A stretch of 44,575 nt of DNA from Thermoprotei archaeon (lineage in GTDB: Archaea > Thermoproteota > Thermoprotei > Thermofilales > B15-G2). The first letter of the stretch is position 1. Each line of letters opens with the position of its first letter. The stretch lies in assembly GCA_003650815.1 (NCBI GenBank), contig QMSB01000004.1, positions 1-44,575 on the forward strand. Reading direction: 5' to 3'. The notes below the pieces were generated by a model. It saw nothing but the letters and a program-made list of their open reading frames with translations, did no database searches and was not told the DNA's origin. This document shows, piece by piece, positions 16,179 to 24,612 of this stretch. The position numbers were made by a program, and so were the translations under genes.

Positions 16179-16700
16179 ATGTCTAAGAAGAAAAAGGTAG
16201 GTAGATTTCAGGTAATGGCTCTTCTGCAGGCGGCGCGCTTCTATGTACTGACAGGAGACTTGAAGAGAGCTAAGTCTTTTGGACTCAATAGAGCGATTTT
16301 CTACGCCTGGGCTAAGTACTATGGACGCTTTGTTCCACGGAGAAAAGAGGTCAGGAAGGGAGAGGAAGTCGTGACCGTAAAAGAGGGAGGCAAGTATATG
16401 GCCTATGTGGGAAACGAGGGAGCTTTCGTAACTAAAGACGGCTGGTTCATAATAGGCGATAAAGAGCAGAGACCTGAGGACTACGAGAGGGAAATAGCAT
16501 CTAAAATAAACAGTGTCATACCGTATGATGAGGCTTGGAGAGTCGCTGTCGAGTATGTAAAGCAGTTTAGTAAAAGCGTGCTTCTAGATCAGCAGAAGTT
16601 CTACGAAAAAGTATACAAGCCTGTAAGAGACAGTTTTGCAGAGCTAGTAGAGAGATACAGGAAGTCGAAGAAATCTACTCTCGAAGAGTTCTTTGGTTAA
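16179..16700 (+). CDS. Conserved hypothetical protein, 173 aa
   Basis: The sequence has the look of a conserved thermoproteal protein, but I cannot name a family. An N-terminal helical, basic part (VMALLQAARFYVLTGDLKRAKSFGLNRAIFYAWAKYYG) resembles a HEPN-like or nucleic-acid-binding helix bundle. A beta-rich middle (GGKYMAYVGNEGAFVTKDGWFIIG) and a helical C-terminus follow. No TM or signal is seen. It lies 21 nt before the methyltransferase gene on the same strand and is probably co-transcribed. Confidence 0.65.
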   Translation: MSKKKKVGRFQVMALLQAARFYVLTGDLKRAKSFGLNRAIFYAWAKYYGRFVPRRKEVRKGEEVVTVKEGGKYMAYVGNEGAFVTKDGWFIIGDKEQRPEDYEREIASKINSVIPYDEAWRVAVEYVKQFSKSVLLDQQKFYEKVYKPVRDSFAELVERYRKSKKSTLEEFFG

Positions 16701-16721
16701 ACTTAAGTTCTCTAACAGTAC

Positions 16722-17480
16722 TTGAGAACTGTGAACAAGTGGGATGAAAAGCTACTCGAGTTCTGGTACACTAGGGTAGGAAGTCCTTTCGACATAACAA
16801 AAGACCTAGGTGTTCTTAGATTAGAGCTTTTGAAACATAGATTCCAGAGGATACTAAATAAATTAAAAGTAAAGCTTACTCAAGAATCCAAAGTACTCTC
16901 GCTTTTCGCTGGAACAGGCATAGATGCTTTCGCTTTAGCTGAGTCTTACGGCTGTCGTGTAGTGTGCGTTGAGAAATTAGAAAAGCTAGCGAAGAAAGGT
17001 GAGAAGTATGCCAGGAGAAATAAGCTAAATGTAGAGTTCATAGTAGGAGATGCTAGGAGACTACTAGACCTAATTGATGAAAAAGACTTCAACTTAGCGC
17101 TCCTCTGGGGAAACTCTGTGCCTCACATAGACATCTATGAGCTAGACTCAACTGCTTCTCAAGTCTTAGACCTGTTAGCAGACTCGGCTCCTTTTCTTAT
17201 AGAGTACTTTGAGTCTACTTATAGCAGAGAGTACAGGCCAGTTGTAGCTGAATTCGACAAGTACCCTACGGTGAGTATTCATCTAGACTTTAATCCAATG
17301 AAAGGATTTGCTGAAAGGTTATTACTTGTTTTTAAGGAAAGCGGCTTATGCGAGTACATAAAGTATCCTTACTATACTTGGAGCCCATGGATCATAGAGT
17401 ATGTCTTCAGGAAAAACGGGTATAGAGACGTAGTGACTTTTATAGATGAAGGAGCATATGTGACAGCTGCATTTAGGTGA
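16722..17480 (+). CDS. Class I SAM-dependent methyltransferase
   Basis: The SAM site is seen as SLFAGTGIDAFALAESYGC (motif I, about residues 60-78), the acidic end of strand 2 in VVCVEK, and the motif FIVGDAR. LLWGNSVPHI replaces the more usual motif IV, so the acceptor is not predictable. About 250 aa is a single-domain enzyme. The start is TTG 16722 or GTG 16731; neither has a strong ribosome site. It lies 5 nt ahead of the amidohydrolase gene, so the two are co-transcribed. Confidence 0.75.
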   Translation: MRTVNKWDEKLLEFWYTRVGSPFDITKDLGVLRLELLKHRFQRILNKLKVKLTQESKVLSLFAGTGIDAFALAESYGCRVVCVEKLEKLAKKGEKYARRNKLNVEFIVGDARRLLDLIDEKDFNLALLWGNSVPHIDIYELDSTASQVLDLLADSAPFLIEYFESTYSREYRPVVAEFDKYPTVSIHLDFNPMKGFAERLLLVFKESGLCEYIKYPYYTWSPWIIEYVFRKNGYRDVVTFIDEGAYVTAAFR

Positions 17481-17485
17481 GCTAG

Positions 17486-19063
17486 ATGAAGGGTTATGCG
17501 CTAGTAAACTGCACAGTTTATTCTCCTAGAGAAAAATACGAGGGAGTAGCTATATGCTTCAATAGAGTAGTCAAGGTGGGCTCAGAGAATGAAGTCAGGA
17601 GAGTAGCCCGCGCGCTAGGTCTCAAAATATACGACCTCAAAGGAGCAGTAGTTTTGCCCGGATTTATAGACTCTCACATGCATCTAGCTGGTCTCGGCTT
17701 CTCTCTATCTCTAGTGGAACTAGATTTAAGAAACGTGTACTCTATTGCTGAGCTTAAAGCAATCGTAGCAAAAGAGGCTTCGAGAAAACCTAGAGGACAC
17801 TGGATCATAGGGAGAGGCTGGGATCAGGAGAAGTTTGCTGAAAGAAGATATCCTTCCCGCTGGGACTTAGATGAAGTAGCTCCTCACCACCCGGTGTTCC
17901 TCAAGAGAATATGCGGACATGTGGCAGTAGTAAACTCTCTCGCACTTAAGCTGGCTGGAATAACTCGTGATACGCCAGATCCTCCGGGAGGAAAAATAGA
18001 CAGAGATGACAGAGGAGAACCAACAGGAATCATTAGAGAGTCGGCGCTAAGGCCAATCTATAGTATCATTGAACAAGAAAACGAAGACTACGAGAATGCG
18101 GTACTGAGAGCTGCCTTTCAGCTGGTTTCTCAAGGAGTAACCTGCGTAGGAGCGGTATCCTGTGATATTGAGGAGCTTAAAGCATTGTTTAGACTAGCTA
18201 AAAAAGATGTCCTACCACTCAGAGTAAGGACATACCTTAGATACTCTTCATTCGCCGAGGTAAAGGATGTTCTTCCAGTAGATTTCTCGCTAAAGAATGT
18301 CAGTATTGCTGGAGTAAAAATTCTACTCGATGGAAGCCTCGGCGCTAGAACAGCTTTCCTCAGAGAGCCCTACTCTGATGATCAGAGTACTAGAGGAGTA
18401 CCTGTAGTCAAGCCGGAAGAACTCAAAGAAATGCTTAAAACAGTATCTAGGTACGGGTGGCAGCCAGCAGTACACGCTATAGGAGATGCTGCCCTCGAGC
18501 TATACTTGAAAATTCTCAAAGAAATAGGCCACGTCAATAGGCCTAGAGTAGAACACGCCTCAGTTACTCCACCAGATCTCCTTGAGGAAATGAGGGAGCT
18601 GGACGTAGTCCCAGTAGTTCAGCCACATTTTGTGATAAGCGACTTCTGGATAATCGATAGACTAGGAGAGAGAGCTAAGTACGTGTATTTATTTAAGACT
18701 ATGATTAAAAAAGGTCTTAAAGTAGCTTTCTCAACTGATGCTCCAGTAGAGCCATCAGATCCACTAGAAACAATACATGCAGCAGTCACGAGAGGAGAAG
18801 GTTTAGTAAAACTTTTCGAGATAACTCCGGGCGAAAAACTCTCTATTAGAGAAGCCCTCGAAGCATATACTATCGGAAGCAGCCTTGCATGTAGACTAGA
18901 GAATATGTGCGGGACTATTAGGGAGGGATCACTGGCCGACATTGTTGTGCTCAACAGAGATCCCTATAAAGTTAATCTTAGCGAGTTGAAAAATATCAGA
19001 GTACTTGCCACAATAGTAGATGGGCGAGTGGTCTACGGAACACTAAACTTAAAACACCCGTAA
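17486..19063 (+). CDS. YtcJ-like metal-dependent amidohydrolase
   Basis: The 525-aa protein fits the YtcJ/AepA branch of the amidohydrolase superfamily: GFIDSHMHLAGLGF near residue 60 (metal-binding HxH), WIIGRGWDQEKF, LKRICGHVAVVNSLALKLAGI, KILLDGSLGARTAFL, HAIGDAALELYL, RVEHASVTPPDL and FSTDAPVEPSDPLE with the catalytic Asp. AGGTGAGCTAG precedes ATG 17486. It is predicted to hydrolyse a C-N bond in a cyclic or aryl amide in the cytoplasm. The substrate is unknown. Confidence 0.85.
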   Translation: MKGYALVNCTVYSPREKYEGVAICFNRVVKVGSENEVRRVARALGLKIYDLKGAVVLPGFIDSHMHLAGLGFSLSLVELDLRNVYSIAELKAIVAKEASRKPRGHWIIGRGWDQEKFAERRYPSRWDLDEVAPHHPVFLKRICGHVAVVNSLALKLAGITRDTPDPPGGKIDRDDRGEPTGIIRESALRPIYSIIEQENEDYENAVLRAAFQLVSQGVTCVGAVSCDIEELKALFRLAKKDVLPLRVRTYLRYSSFAEVKDVLPVDFSLKNVSIAGVKILLDGSLGARTAFLREPYSDDQSTRGVPVVKPEELKEMLKTVSRYGWQPAVHAIGDAALELYLKILKEIGHVNRPRVEHASVTPPDLLEEMRELDVVPVVQPHFVISDFWIIDRLGERAKYVYLFKTMIKKGLKVAFSTDAPVEPSDPLETIHAAVTRGEGLVKLFEITPGEKLSIREALEAYTIGSSLACRLENMCGTIREGSLADIVVLNRDPYKVNLSELKNIRVLATIVDGRVVYGTLNLKHP

Positions 19064-19074
19064 CTACTTTAGTT

Positions 19075-19584
19075 TTGAGAAGCTTGAGCATCATATACTC
19101 ATCTATAATAGCTGAAAACCTACCTATACTAAAGAGACTATTACTGAAAAGAAGTGTTTTTGAGGAAATAAGGAGAGAGTCCGAGAAAGCTTATCCATTA
19201 GAAGCTTGTGGAGTCTTGTTTGGCAGACTAGAAGGCGAAGAAGCTATAGTCAGCAAGTACCGTTCTTTGAGAAATGTTATAGAGACTCCAGGCAGATTCT
19301 GGTTTAGTGAAAGAGAATGGATGAAGGTAATATGTGAGGAGAGAAAGCTCGGACTTGATTACATAGGCTTATTTCACAGTCATCCTCGTGGATCACCCAT
19401 ACCTTCTCCTGCAGACAGACATAGAATGCTAGAGTGTCCTGGAGAGGTGTGGGTTATCGCTGCCTATGAGCCCAAGAAGTTATTCAAGTTATGCGCATGG
19501 GTAATACTAGACCTTAACTGGTCTTTTTCTAAAATATATATCACTGTTGTGCAAGAGGGAATAAGTGGGAGTCACACAGCATAA
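19075..19584 (+). CDS. JAMM/MPN+ metalloprotease
   Basis: The JAMM zinc motif is complete: Glu in PLEACGVLFG, then LFHSHPRGSPIPSPADRHRM with H-x-H, Ser and Asp. Archaeal stand-alone JAMM proteins of this size act as desampylases that release ubiquitin-like SAMP proteins; others act in sulfur-carrier chemistry. The TTG start at 19075 gives an N-terminal extension of about 30 residues before the fold, and a later start is possible. It follows the amidohydrolase by 11 nt. Confidence 0.8.
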   Translation: MRSLSIIYSSIIAENLPILKRLLLKRSVFEEIRRESEKAYPLEACGVLFGRLEGEEAIVSKYRSLRNVIETPGRFWFSEREWMKVICEERKLGLDYIGLFHSHPRGSPIPSPADRHRMLECPGEVWVIAAYEPKKLFKLCAWVILDLNWSFSKIYITVVQEGISGSHTA

Positions 19585-19617
19585 AATGTTTTATATCTTT
19601 TGTGATAACCCTTCACT

Positions 19618-20322
19618 GTGATATCCATTGACATACCGCTGTCGCCAACGCTCAGCATCCTCTCATTCACCATGCTCCTAGACATATATGTATACGCGAA
19701 GAGACTCCCTACAGCACTATACACAATGTTTCCCCTAGGAATGCTTTTTCTATCATTCATATCTTGTGTATCAAGAGAGCTGGACCATCTTCTATGCTTC
19801 ATATCTTTTATAGTGGTGCTACTAGCACTTATTATAGAGAATCCATTTGCAGTAATTCCTATAACACATTACCTCTATTTTGCTTTTATGCTATCAGTCT
19901 TTAATATTATGGTATTACCATGTATGCTTTTGACAACTCTTTTAAATGAGGTATTTGCACTAGTATTTTCTTACGTGTACTTGGTTGCATCTATTCTTTC
20001 AAATATCCTCGTACTACTATTTTTATCAGCAGCGACTAAGTTTAATGAACATATAAAAGTCACGAGAAAATATCTATTTTTATCAGCAGCTTTAGCAATT
20101 ATAGCATATACAATAGCATTATTTAAAATACTTACAAGCGAAAAGACACTACTTCCATTGACTGTCTATACTTCAGTGATTTCAGCACTTTTCTCATATC
20201 CTATGTTTACTATAAGTATGGCCATGGCTCTATATCACGTACCTCCAGTGTTAATAGAATTTCTTAGATTTTTCTATGAAATCATTCAGAAGATCTTACC
20301 TACTTACTGTAAATTAAGATGA
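19618..20322 (+). CDS. Multi-pass membrane protein of unknown function
   Basis: The 234-aa product is hydrophobic over most of its length, with about six or seven TM segments, for example LLCFISFIVVLLALII and KYLFLSAALAIIAYTIALF. No transport motif is recognised; the topology is compatible with an EcfT-like or other small integral protein, but nothing fixes this. The GTG start is preceded by TATA-like ttttatatc about 25 nt upstream. It is convergent with the V4R-like gene, overlapping by 23 nt. Confidence 0.6.
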   Translation: MISIDIPLSPTLSILSFTMLLDIYVYAKRLPTALYTMFPLGMLFLSFISCVSRELDHLLCFISFIVVLLALIIENPFAVIPITHYLYFAFMLSVFNIMVLPCMLLTTLLNEVFALVFSYVYLVASILSNILVLLFLSAATKFNEHIKVTRKYLFLSAALAIIAYTIALFKILTSEKTLLPLTVYTSVISALFSYPMFTISMAMALYHVPPVLIEFLRFFYEIIQKILPTYCKLR

Positions 20323-20725
20323 AAACAGAGCATGTCTTAGTCTTCTTTCTTACCTTTTTAGCAACAACCTTAGAACCGATAATAGTAGATAAATAACCTT
20401 CTATTATTCCTTTAGCTAAAGCTTCCTCCATGCAGCTTTTCACTTTAGATGCCTTAACTATTACTTCGTCTTCTTTCTTGTTGACTGTAAACTTAAAGAA
20501 CTTTATACTCGACAAACGCTCAAGAGAGCTTTTAATACTATCTTGTGTAGAGACTTTAAGTTGCTGTGCAAGAACTTCTCCCATACACCTACCTAAGTAC
20601 CATGCCACGATATAGGCGTCAGCACCTATTTTAGCCTCCATTCTACTAAGAGCATTTTTAAGTAGTCTACACATATTGATTCTAGTAGATCCTGTACTGG
20701 TGTTACTGGCGTTACTAGTGTTCAC
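20300..20725 (-). CDS. Small V4R-like domain protein
   Basis: The end of the protein, GIIEGYLSTIIGSKVVAKKVRKKTKTCSVFIL, follows the pattern of the C-terminal part of V4R domains (small-molecule-binding, 4-vinyl-reductase-like), where a conserved Cys closes the motif. The start, CRLLKNALSRMEAKIGADAYIVAWYLGRCMGEVLA, matches the long helix and dimer helix. The first 17 residues are Asn/Ser/Thr-rich low-complexity sequence, so ATG at 'MCRLL' may be the true start. Ligand unknown. The assignment is by pattern only. Confidence 0.5.
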   Translation of the reverse strand: MNTSNASNTSTGSTRINMCRLLKNALSRMEAKIGADAYIVAWYLGRCMGEVLAQQLKVSTQDSIKSSLERLSSIKFFKFTVNKKEDEVIVKASKVKSCMEEALAKGIIEGYLSTIIGSKVVAKKVRKKTKTCSVFILIYSK

Positions 20726-20803
20726 TTTAATAGCTTTACCTCAGCCCCATATTTAAATTTGTGTGTTTCTTAAGTCTCCTAGTCCTTTACTTAAAAACAA
20801 GTC

Positions 20804-21139
20804 TCAGATATTATGGGAAATTTCTTTAAGTGATTTAAGTAGCTTTTCTAAGACCTGCTCTTTTCCCGCATTTTTAATCTCTACTACTTTCACCCTGCTT
20901 CTGGTTCCGTGAACTATGCTGACCTGATGCTCGGGAAAGCCTATTTTGAGTAAAAATTTCTTAAGAGCGGCGTTGGCTCTTCCGTGAATCGTGGGCTCTG
21001 GTGTCAGATAAACTAGTTCTCCTCCCTCTACTACAAGTTTCTCAACTGGTTTCTCACACCTTACTACTATTCTAACTCTAGTACCTCGTGGAGTTTCCTC
21101 TAAGCTTTTTTCTAAAACTTTCTCACTCTCGGGTCTCAG
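20804..21139 (-). CDS. DUF167/YggU-family protein without canonical start codon
   Basis: The track misses this gene because its frame has no ATG, GTG or TTG before the conserved region. The reading frame is open from after a TGA near 21146 to the stop at 20804-20806 and encodes RVRIVVRCEKPVEKLVVEGG, then TPEPTIHGRANAALKKFLLK and IVHGTRSRVKVVEI, a clear DUF167 pattern. The earliest start-like codon in frame is CTG 21139. It overlaps the 3' end of the large CBS gene. Explanations are a rare start codon, coupling or frameshifting from the CBS gene, or an indel. The family function is unknown. Confidence 0.7.
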   Translation of the reverse strand: MRPESEKVLEKSLEETPRGTRVRIVVRCEKPVEKLVVEGGELVYLTPEPTIHGRANAALKKFLLKIGFPEHQVSIVHGTRSRVKVVEIKNAGKEQVLEKLLKSLKEISHNI

Positions 21140-23057
21140 CTTCGATCACCTCTTTCTTCTCAACTACCTCTACAGGAACAACTGCTCTAGCCATTTCCCT
21201 GATTATGTCCATTTTACATATAGTTCCAACTAGGCGCCCCTTTTCGTCTACAACAGGGACTCCGTCAACATTGTAGTCAAACATTAGCTGAATAGCTTTC
21301 GCAACACTGTCTTTTAAGGAAATTCTTGCTTTTACGGGAATACAGGCATCTTGTGCAGTAAGTGGAAGTATTCTGATGTATCTTGCAAGCTTCTTACCTG
21401 CCTTAACTAGTTTTCTGACCCACATTATCAGCACTGCTTTTCTTCCCTTGAGGTATTCTTCTATAGGTACGAAAACCAGCCTGCTTTCACATACTACGCC
21501 GAGTATTCTGTCTCCATCAGCTACTGTTACTGTGTCTAAGTTGAGTGATCTCATTTTCCTAAGCACGTGTAGCAGTGAGTGATGAGGATGAACTACGCTG
21601 AAGTCTCTAGGCATAACTACATTTTCTACTAACGGTATGTCTTGTGAATGCTTCAAGTAGGCTTTAACCACATCGTCTTTAGTGACTAATCCAATGATAT
21701 CGCCTTTCTTGTTCACAACAAACACGGCGTCTATATCATTAGCGACCATCTGATATGCTATTTCCTCTAGGCTAGCACTTTCCTCTACTTTAGGGACGTC
21801 TTTAACTACAATATCTTCAACTAGTGCTGGCTTCTCCAGAAATGTTACGCCAAAACGAGTCTTCATTAGGGGCTCTGCGTGAGGACTTGGTCTCTTCCAG
21901 TATCTTCCATGTTCAGCTATATAGTAGAGGATATTTCTTCGAGAAACTACTCCAACTATTTCACCGTTATAGTCTACTACTATGCAGTGACTAGATTTAA
22001 ACTTCAGTAAGCTCTTACGGCAGTGCTCAATAGTATCTTTTATAAATACTATTGGGAGGTCTTTTCTAACTATAGTTGACGCGACTAAACCTACTTTAGC
22101 AGGAGCTACTTTGCGAGGAGTAACTACTAGCTGTAAGAGTGCTCCAGTAGGCTTGCGCACAACTCCCTGCGAGTATGCCTCTATGGGTATAGGTACGGGC
22201 ATAGGGACTACGGGCTCTCTGCCAGGTTTTCTTCCCTCAATATAGGCTCTAACTACATCTTCTATTGTGACTATACCCACCAGTTGCTCTTTTTCATTTA
22301 CTACAGGTAGTACGCTTAAACGTGTTCTAGTCATGAAGTCAGCTACTATATCTATAGGAGTATCAAGACTTACTAAGGGCACTCCTCTTCTTGTTAGCCT
22401 AAATACTTTCATTACGTAAGATACTCTTGGACCTCGAGCCATTATCTCCTGTTTCGCTTCTCTCCTGAAGAACCATCGACTAGTCTCTATGAAATCTTCT
22501 GCTGTGACTATTCCTTGGATTCTCCCTTCATCGCTTAAGACTACCGCTGCTTTAGCTCCATAGCCCACGATGCGCCACCACAGTTTATCTACTCTATCGC
22601 CGCCTTTGCAGACGATCACTTTATCTTCTTCATCAAGGCTTGTGTAAACTTCAGCAACAGTACTTGCTTTATGTGTAACTCCTTCTTCTCTGAGCTTATC
22701 GAGTATATCGAAGAGGGATATTGTTCCAACAACTTTTCTCTCGAAAGGAGAAGAGACTACAAGAGCTTCCTCTAGTCCAAACTCTACCATTATGTTGTAA
22801 GCTTCCTCTAGGCTCATTTCAGGGGTCAGAAGGGGGTGTTCTCTAACAACGTCGCGTACTCTAAGTCTGGATTTCTTACTAGTTGCTATCAACACGTCGT
22901 GTAGCGTGATGAAACCTACACAACTATCGCTAAAAGGATCTTTAAAGACGGGGGCTACCTTAAGCATAAGTTTTCTAAATATTCTCCTACAGTCAACTAA
23001 GCGCTCGTTGAGCAGAATTCGGATGCCTAGAGGAACTACTATCTCCTTTATTTTCAT
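21123..23057 (-). CDS. Large multi-CBS-domain protein
   Basis: The 644 residues are almost entirely CBS domains; I count seven or eight motifs, such as DVVREHPLLTPEMSLEEAYN, LPVVNEKEQLVGIVTIEDVV, VFVVNKKGDIIGLVTKDDVV and GVPVVDEKGRLVGTICKMDI. Most CBS-only proteins have two or four, so this is unusually long. Adenine nucleotides are the likely ligands. Linkers rich in Pro and basic residues join modules. No enzyme or DNA-binding domain is attached. The next gene on the strand is the DUF167 ORF, overlapping its end. Confidence 0.85.
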   Translation of the reverse strand: MKIKEIVVPLGIRILLNERLVDCRRIFRKLMLKVAPVFKDPFSDSCVGFITLHDVLIATSKKSRLRVRDVVREHPLLTPEMSLEEAYNIMVEFGLEEALVVSSPFERKVVGTISLFDILDKLREEGVTHKASTVAEVYTSLDEEDKVIVCKGGDRVDKLWWRIVGYGAKAAVVLSDEGRIQGIVTAEDFIETSRWFFRREAKQEIMARGPRVSYVMKVFRLTRRGVPLVSLDTPIDIVADFMTRTRLSVLPVVNEKEQLVGIVTIEDVVRAYIEGRKPGREPVVPMPVPIPIEAYSQGVVRKPTGALLQLVVTPRKVAPAKVGLVASTIVRKDLPIVFIKDTIEHCRKSLLKFKSSHCIVVDYNGEIVGVVSRRNILYYIAEHGRYWKRPSPHAEPLMKTRFGVTFLEKPALVEDIVVKDVPKVEESASLEEIAYQMVANDIDAVFVVNKKGDIIGLVTKDDVVKAYLKHSQDIPLVENVVMPRDFSVVHPHHSLLHVLRKMRSLNLDTVTVADGDRILGVVCESRLVFVPIEEYLKGRKAVLIMWVRKLVKAGKKLARYIRILPLTAQDACIPVKARISLKDSVAKAIQLMFDYNVDGVPVVDEKGRLVGTICKMDIIREMARAVVPVEVVEKKEVIEAETRE

Positions 23058-23107
23058 TAGGGCATATTCACTTTCAGCAAAATTTAAGTTTTATGTAGGC
23101 AGGAGTC

Positions 23108-23599
23108 TTAAACTAGCTTGAAGAGAGTATCCTTATGTAAAATTCCAGCTGAACCCGGTTTTACAGACTCTACTTCGACTTCAATCCAAGTGTTTTCCGA
23201 CTTTAAGTATACTGCAGTAGTACCATTTGAACACACAGGAGTTCCTGTCAGAAGATGCTTAAGAGCCTTAAGACTTTTGTAGTCTATCTTCTTATTCTCG
23301 GGAATCACTAGCTTGGCTGTAATTTCGCTGATTAGTTTTACTCCTGATTTTTCTAGAACCACAGCAGTGCTAGCATATCCGTTGAAACCAAGCGAAAGCC
23401 AAGTGTCTTTAGAGACTATTATCTCATTTTTTCCATCAAATACTCCTCTAAGCCAGCAGGCAGTCTTTTTCTTGCCTCGCAGGACAATTATTTCTCCGCA
23501 TTTTAAGTCGAGATTCTCAGCTAAGTCTCTCGAGACTTTCACGTACATACCTCCTCTGTCTTCTTTCTTTATCTTCCTTACTAGTGCTGCTGTCACCAT
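23108..23599 (-). CDS. Stand-alone Cdc48/VAT N-domain-like protein
   Basis: The sequence ALVRKIKKEDRGGMYVKVSRDLAENLDLKCGEIIVLRGKKKTACW (quoted in parts: VSRDLAENLDLKCGEIIVLRG) is the double-psi beta-barrel pattern of the N-domain of Cdc48/VAT, which binds substrates and adaptors. A second subdomain, KLISEITAKLVIPENK to GILHKDTLFKL, matches the N-domain's C-terminal half. No AAA ATPase domain follows, as in full Cdc48 (about 730 aa). ATG 23599 is preceded by GAGGAGAG; TTG 23629 is the track's choice. It may be an adaptor or free substrate-binding subunit. Confidence 0.6.
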   Translation of the reverse strand: MVTAALVRKIKKEDRGGMYVKVSRDLAENLDLKCGEIIVLRGKKKTACWLRGVFDGKNEIIVSKDTWLSLGFNGYASTAVVLEKSGVKLISEITAKLVIPENKKIDYKSLKALKHLLTGTPVCSNGTTAVYLKSENTWIEVEVESVKPGSAGILHKDTLFKLV

Positions 23600-23755
23600 A
23601 CTCTTCTCTCCTCGGCGTAAGCGGTTCAAGAAGTTTCGTCATCAAATAGTTCTCAGATATTTAAACTTTTCTCTGAGTCTCATAGGTAGCCGAGAGCTTT
23701 GAATTAAAAGTAGCAAGTTAGTTAATTTGATATACTCTAGTAGAATAGCTTTACC

Positions 23756-24079
23756 GTGATAACGATAGAAGAGTTCGCAAAAATCGACTTGAGAGTAGGA
23801 GTTGTAAAGAAGGCTGAGAAAATATCCGGGTATAGAAAGCTGCTCAGACTTGAAGTAGACTTAGGAAATGAGACTAGAACACTTGTGGCGGGAATAGGCG
23901 AATACTACTTGCCAGAAGAGCTCGTAAGCAAGCGTGTAGTAGTTCTAGCTAATTTGAAGCCTAAAAAGATAGCTGGTATTGAGAGCCGGGGCATGATACT
24001 GGCAGCGGTGGACGAGAAAAAGAACGTATACTTGATAACAGTAGACGGTGATGCTCCACCCGGTTCAAAAGTGACGTAA
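23756..24079 (+). CDS. tRNA-binding domain protein (MetRS-beta/CsaA-like)
   Basis: The 107-aa protein is a lone EMAP/Trbp111-type OB fold: FAKIDLRVGVVKKAEKISG, LLRLEVDLGNETRTLVAGI, VVVLANLKPKKIAGIESRGMILAA. Such proteins bind tRNA as dimers, or dock to methionyl-tRNA synthetase in archaea. The GTG start at 23756 lies 2 nt-spaced from the CYTH gene that follows the stop, so they form an operon with the radical SAM gene. Confidence 0.88.
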   Translation: MITIEEFAKIDLRVGVVKKAEKISGYRKLLRLEVDLGNETRTLVAGIGEYYLPEELVSKRVVVLANLKPKKIAGIESRGMILAAVDEKKNVYLITVDGDAPPGSKVT

Positions 24080-24081
24080 CT

Positions 24082-24612
24082 ATGGAAATAGAAGCGAAGT
24101 TCAGAATAGCGAAGCTAGAGAAAGTCGAAGAAAGGCTCAGAAGCCTAGGAGCAGAATTCAAGGGAACTGAGATAGAAGAAGACGTGTACTATCAGCATCC
24201 CTGTAAAGACTTCAGGAAGACAGACGAAGCACTCAGAGTGAGAATAACTCCTTCGTACAGCGAGCTGACGTACAAAGGACCCAAAGCTCCTATTAAGGTA
24301 AAGGCTAGAGAAGAGATCTCGGTTAGAGTAAATGATCCTCTTAAAACGTGCTTGCTCTTAGAGAAACTAGGTTTTCGGAGAGTAGCAGTAGTGAAGAAGA
24401 CTAGAAAGAAGTACGTGTTAGAAGGAAGAGAAATATCCCTCGATGAAGTTGAGGGATTAGGATATTTTATTGAAATAGAGCTTCTCTCTAAGAAGAGCCT
24501 CGATGAGGCTGAAAAAGAGCTCTTAGAGTTCTCGAGAAAACTCGGAATACGAGAGATTCCTATTACTAAATCATATCTAGAGCTTTTGCTAGAGAAATTG
24601 AGGGAGAAATGA
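24082..24612 (+). CDS. CYTH-domain phosphatase/cyclase
   Basis: ExExK at residues 2-6 (MEIEAK) is the CYTH signature, followed by DVYYQHP, EALRVRI, KAREEISVRV and the late VEGLGYFIEIE. This is the compact class IV adenylate cyclase/thiamine triphosphatase form (about 175 aa). In archaea the usual activity is hydrolysis of inorganic or organic triphosphates. Metal-binding acidic residues are retained. It lies between the tRNA-binding protein and the radical SAM gene, whose ATG overlaps its stop by 4 nt. Confidence 0.85.
   Translation: MEIEAKFRIAKLEKVEERLRSLGAEFKGTEIEEDVYYQHPCKDFRKTDEALRVRITPSYSELTYKGPKAPIKVKAREEISVRVNDPLKTCLLLEKLGFRRVAVVKKTRKKYVLEGREISLDEVEGLGYFIEIELLSKKSLDEAEKELLEFSRKLGIREIPITKSYLELLLEKLREK

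Noticed and set aside
23630-23660. CTGA and TGATGA boxes near 23638 read on the minus strand
   Set aside because: Only a D'/C'-like pair is present with no outer C and D boxes at the right distance, and the site overlaps a gene promoter.
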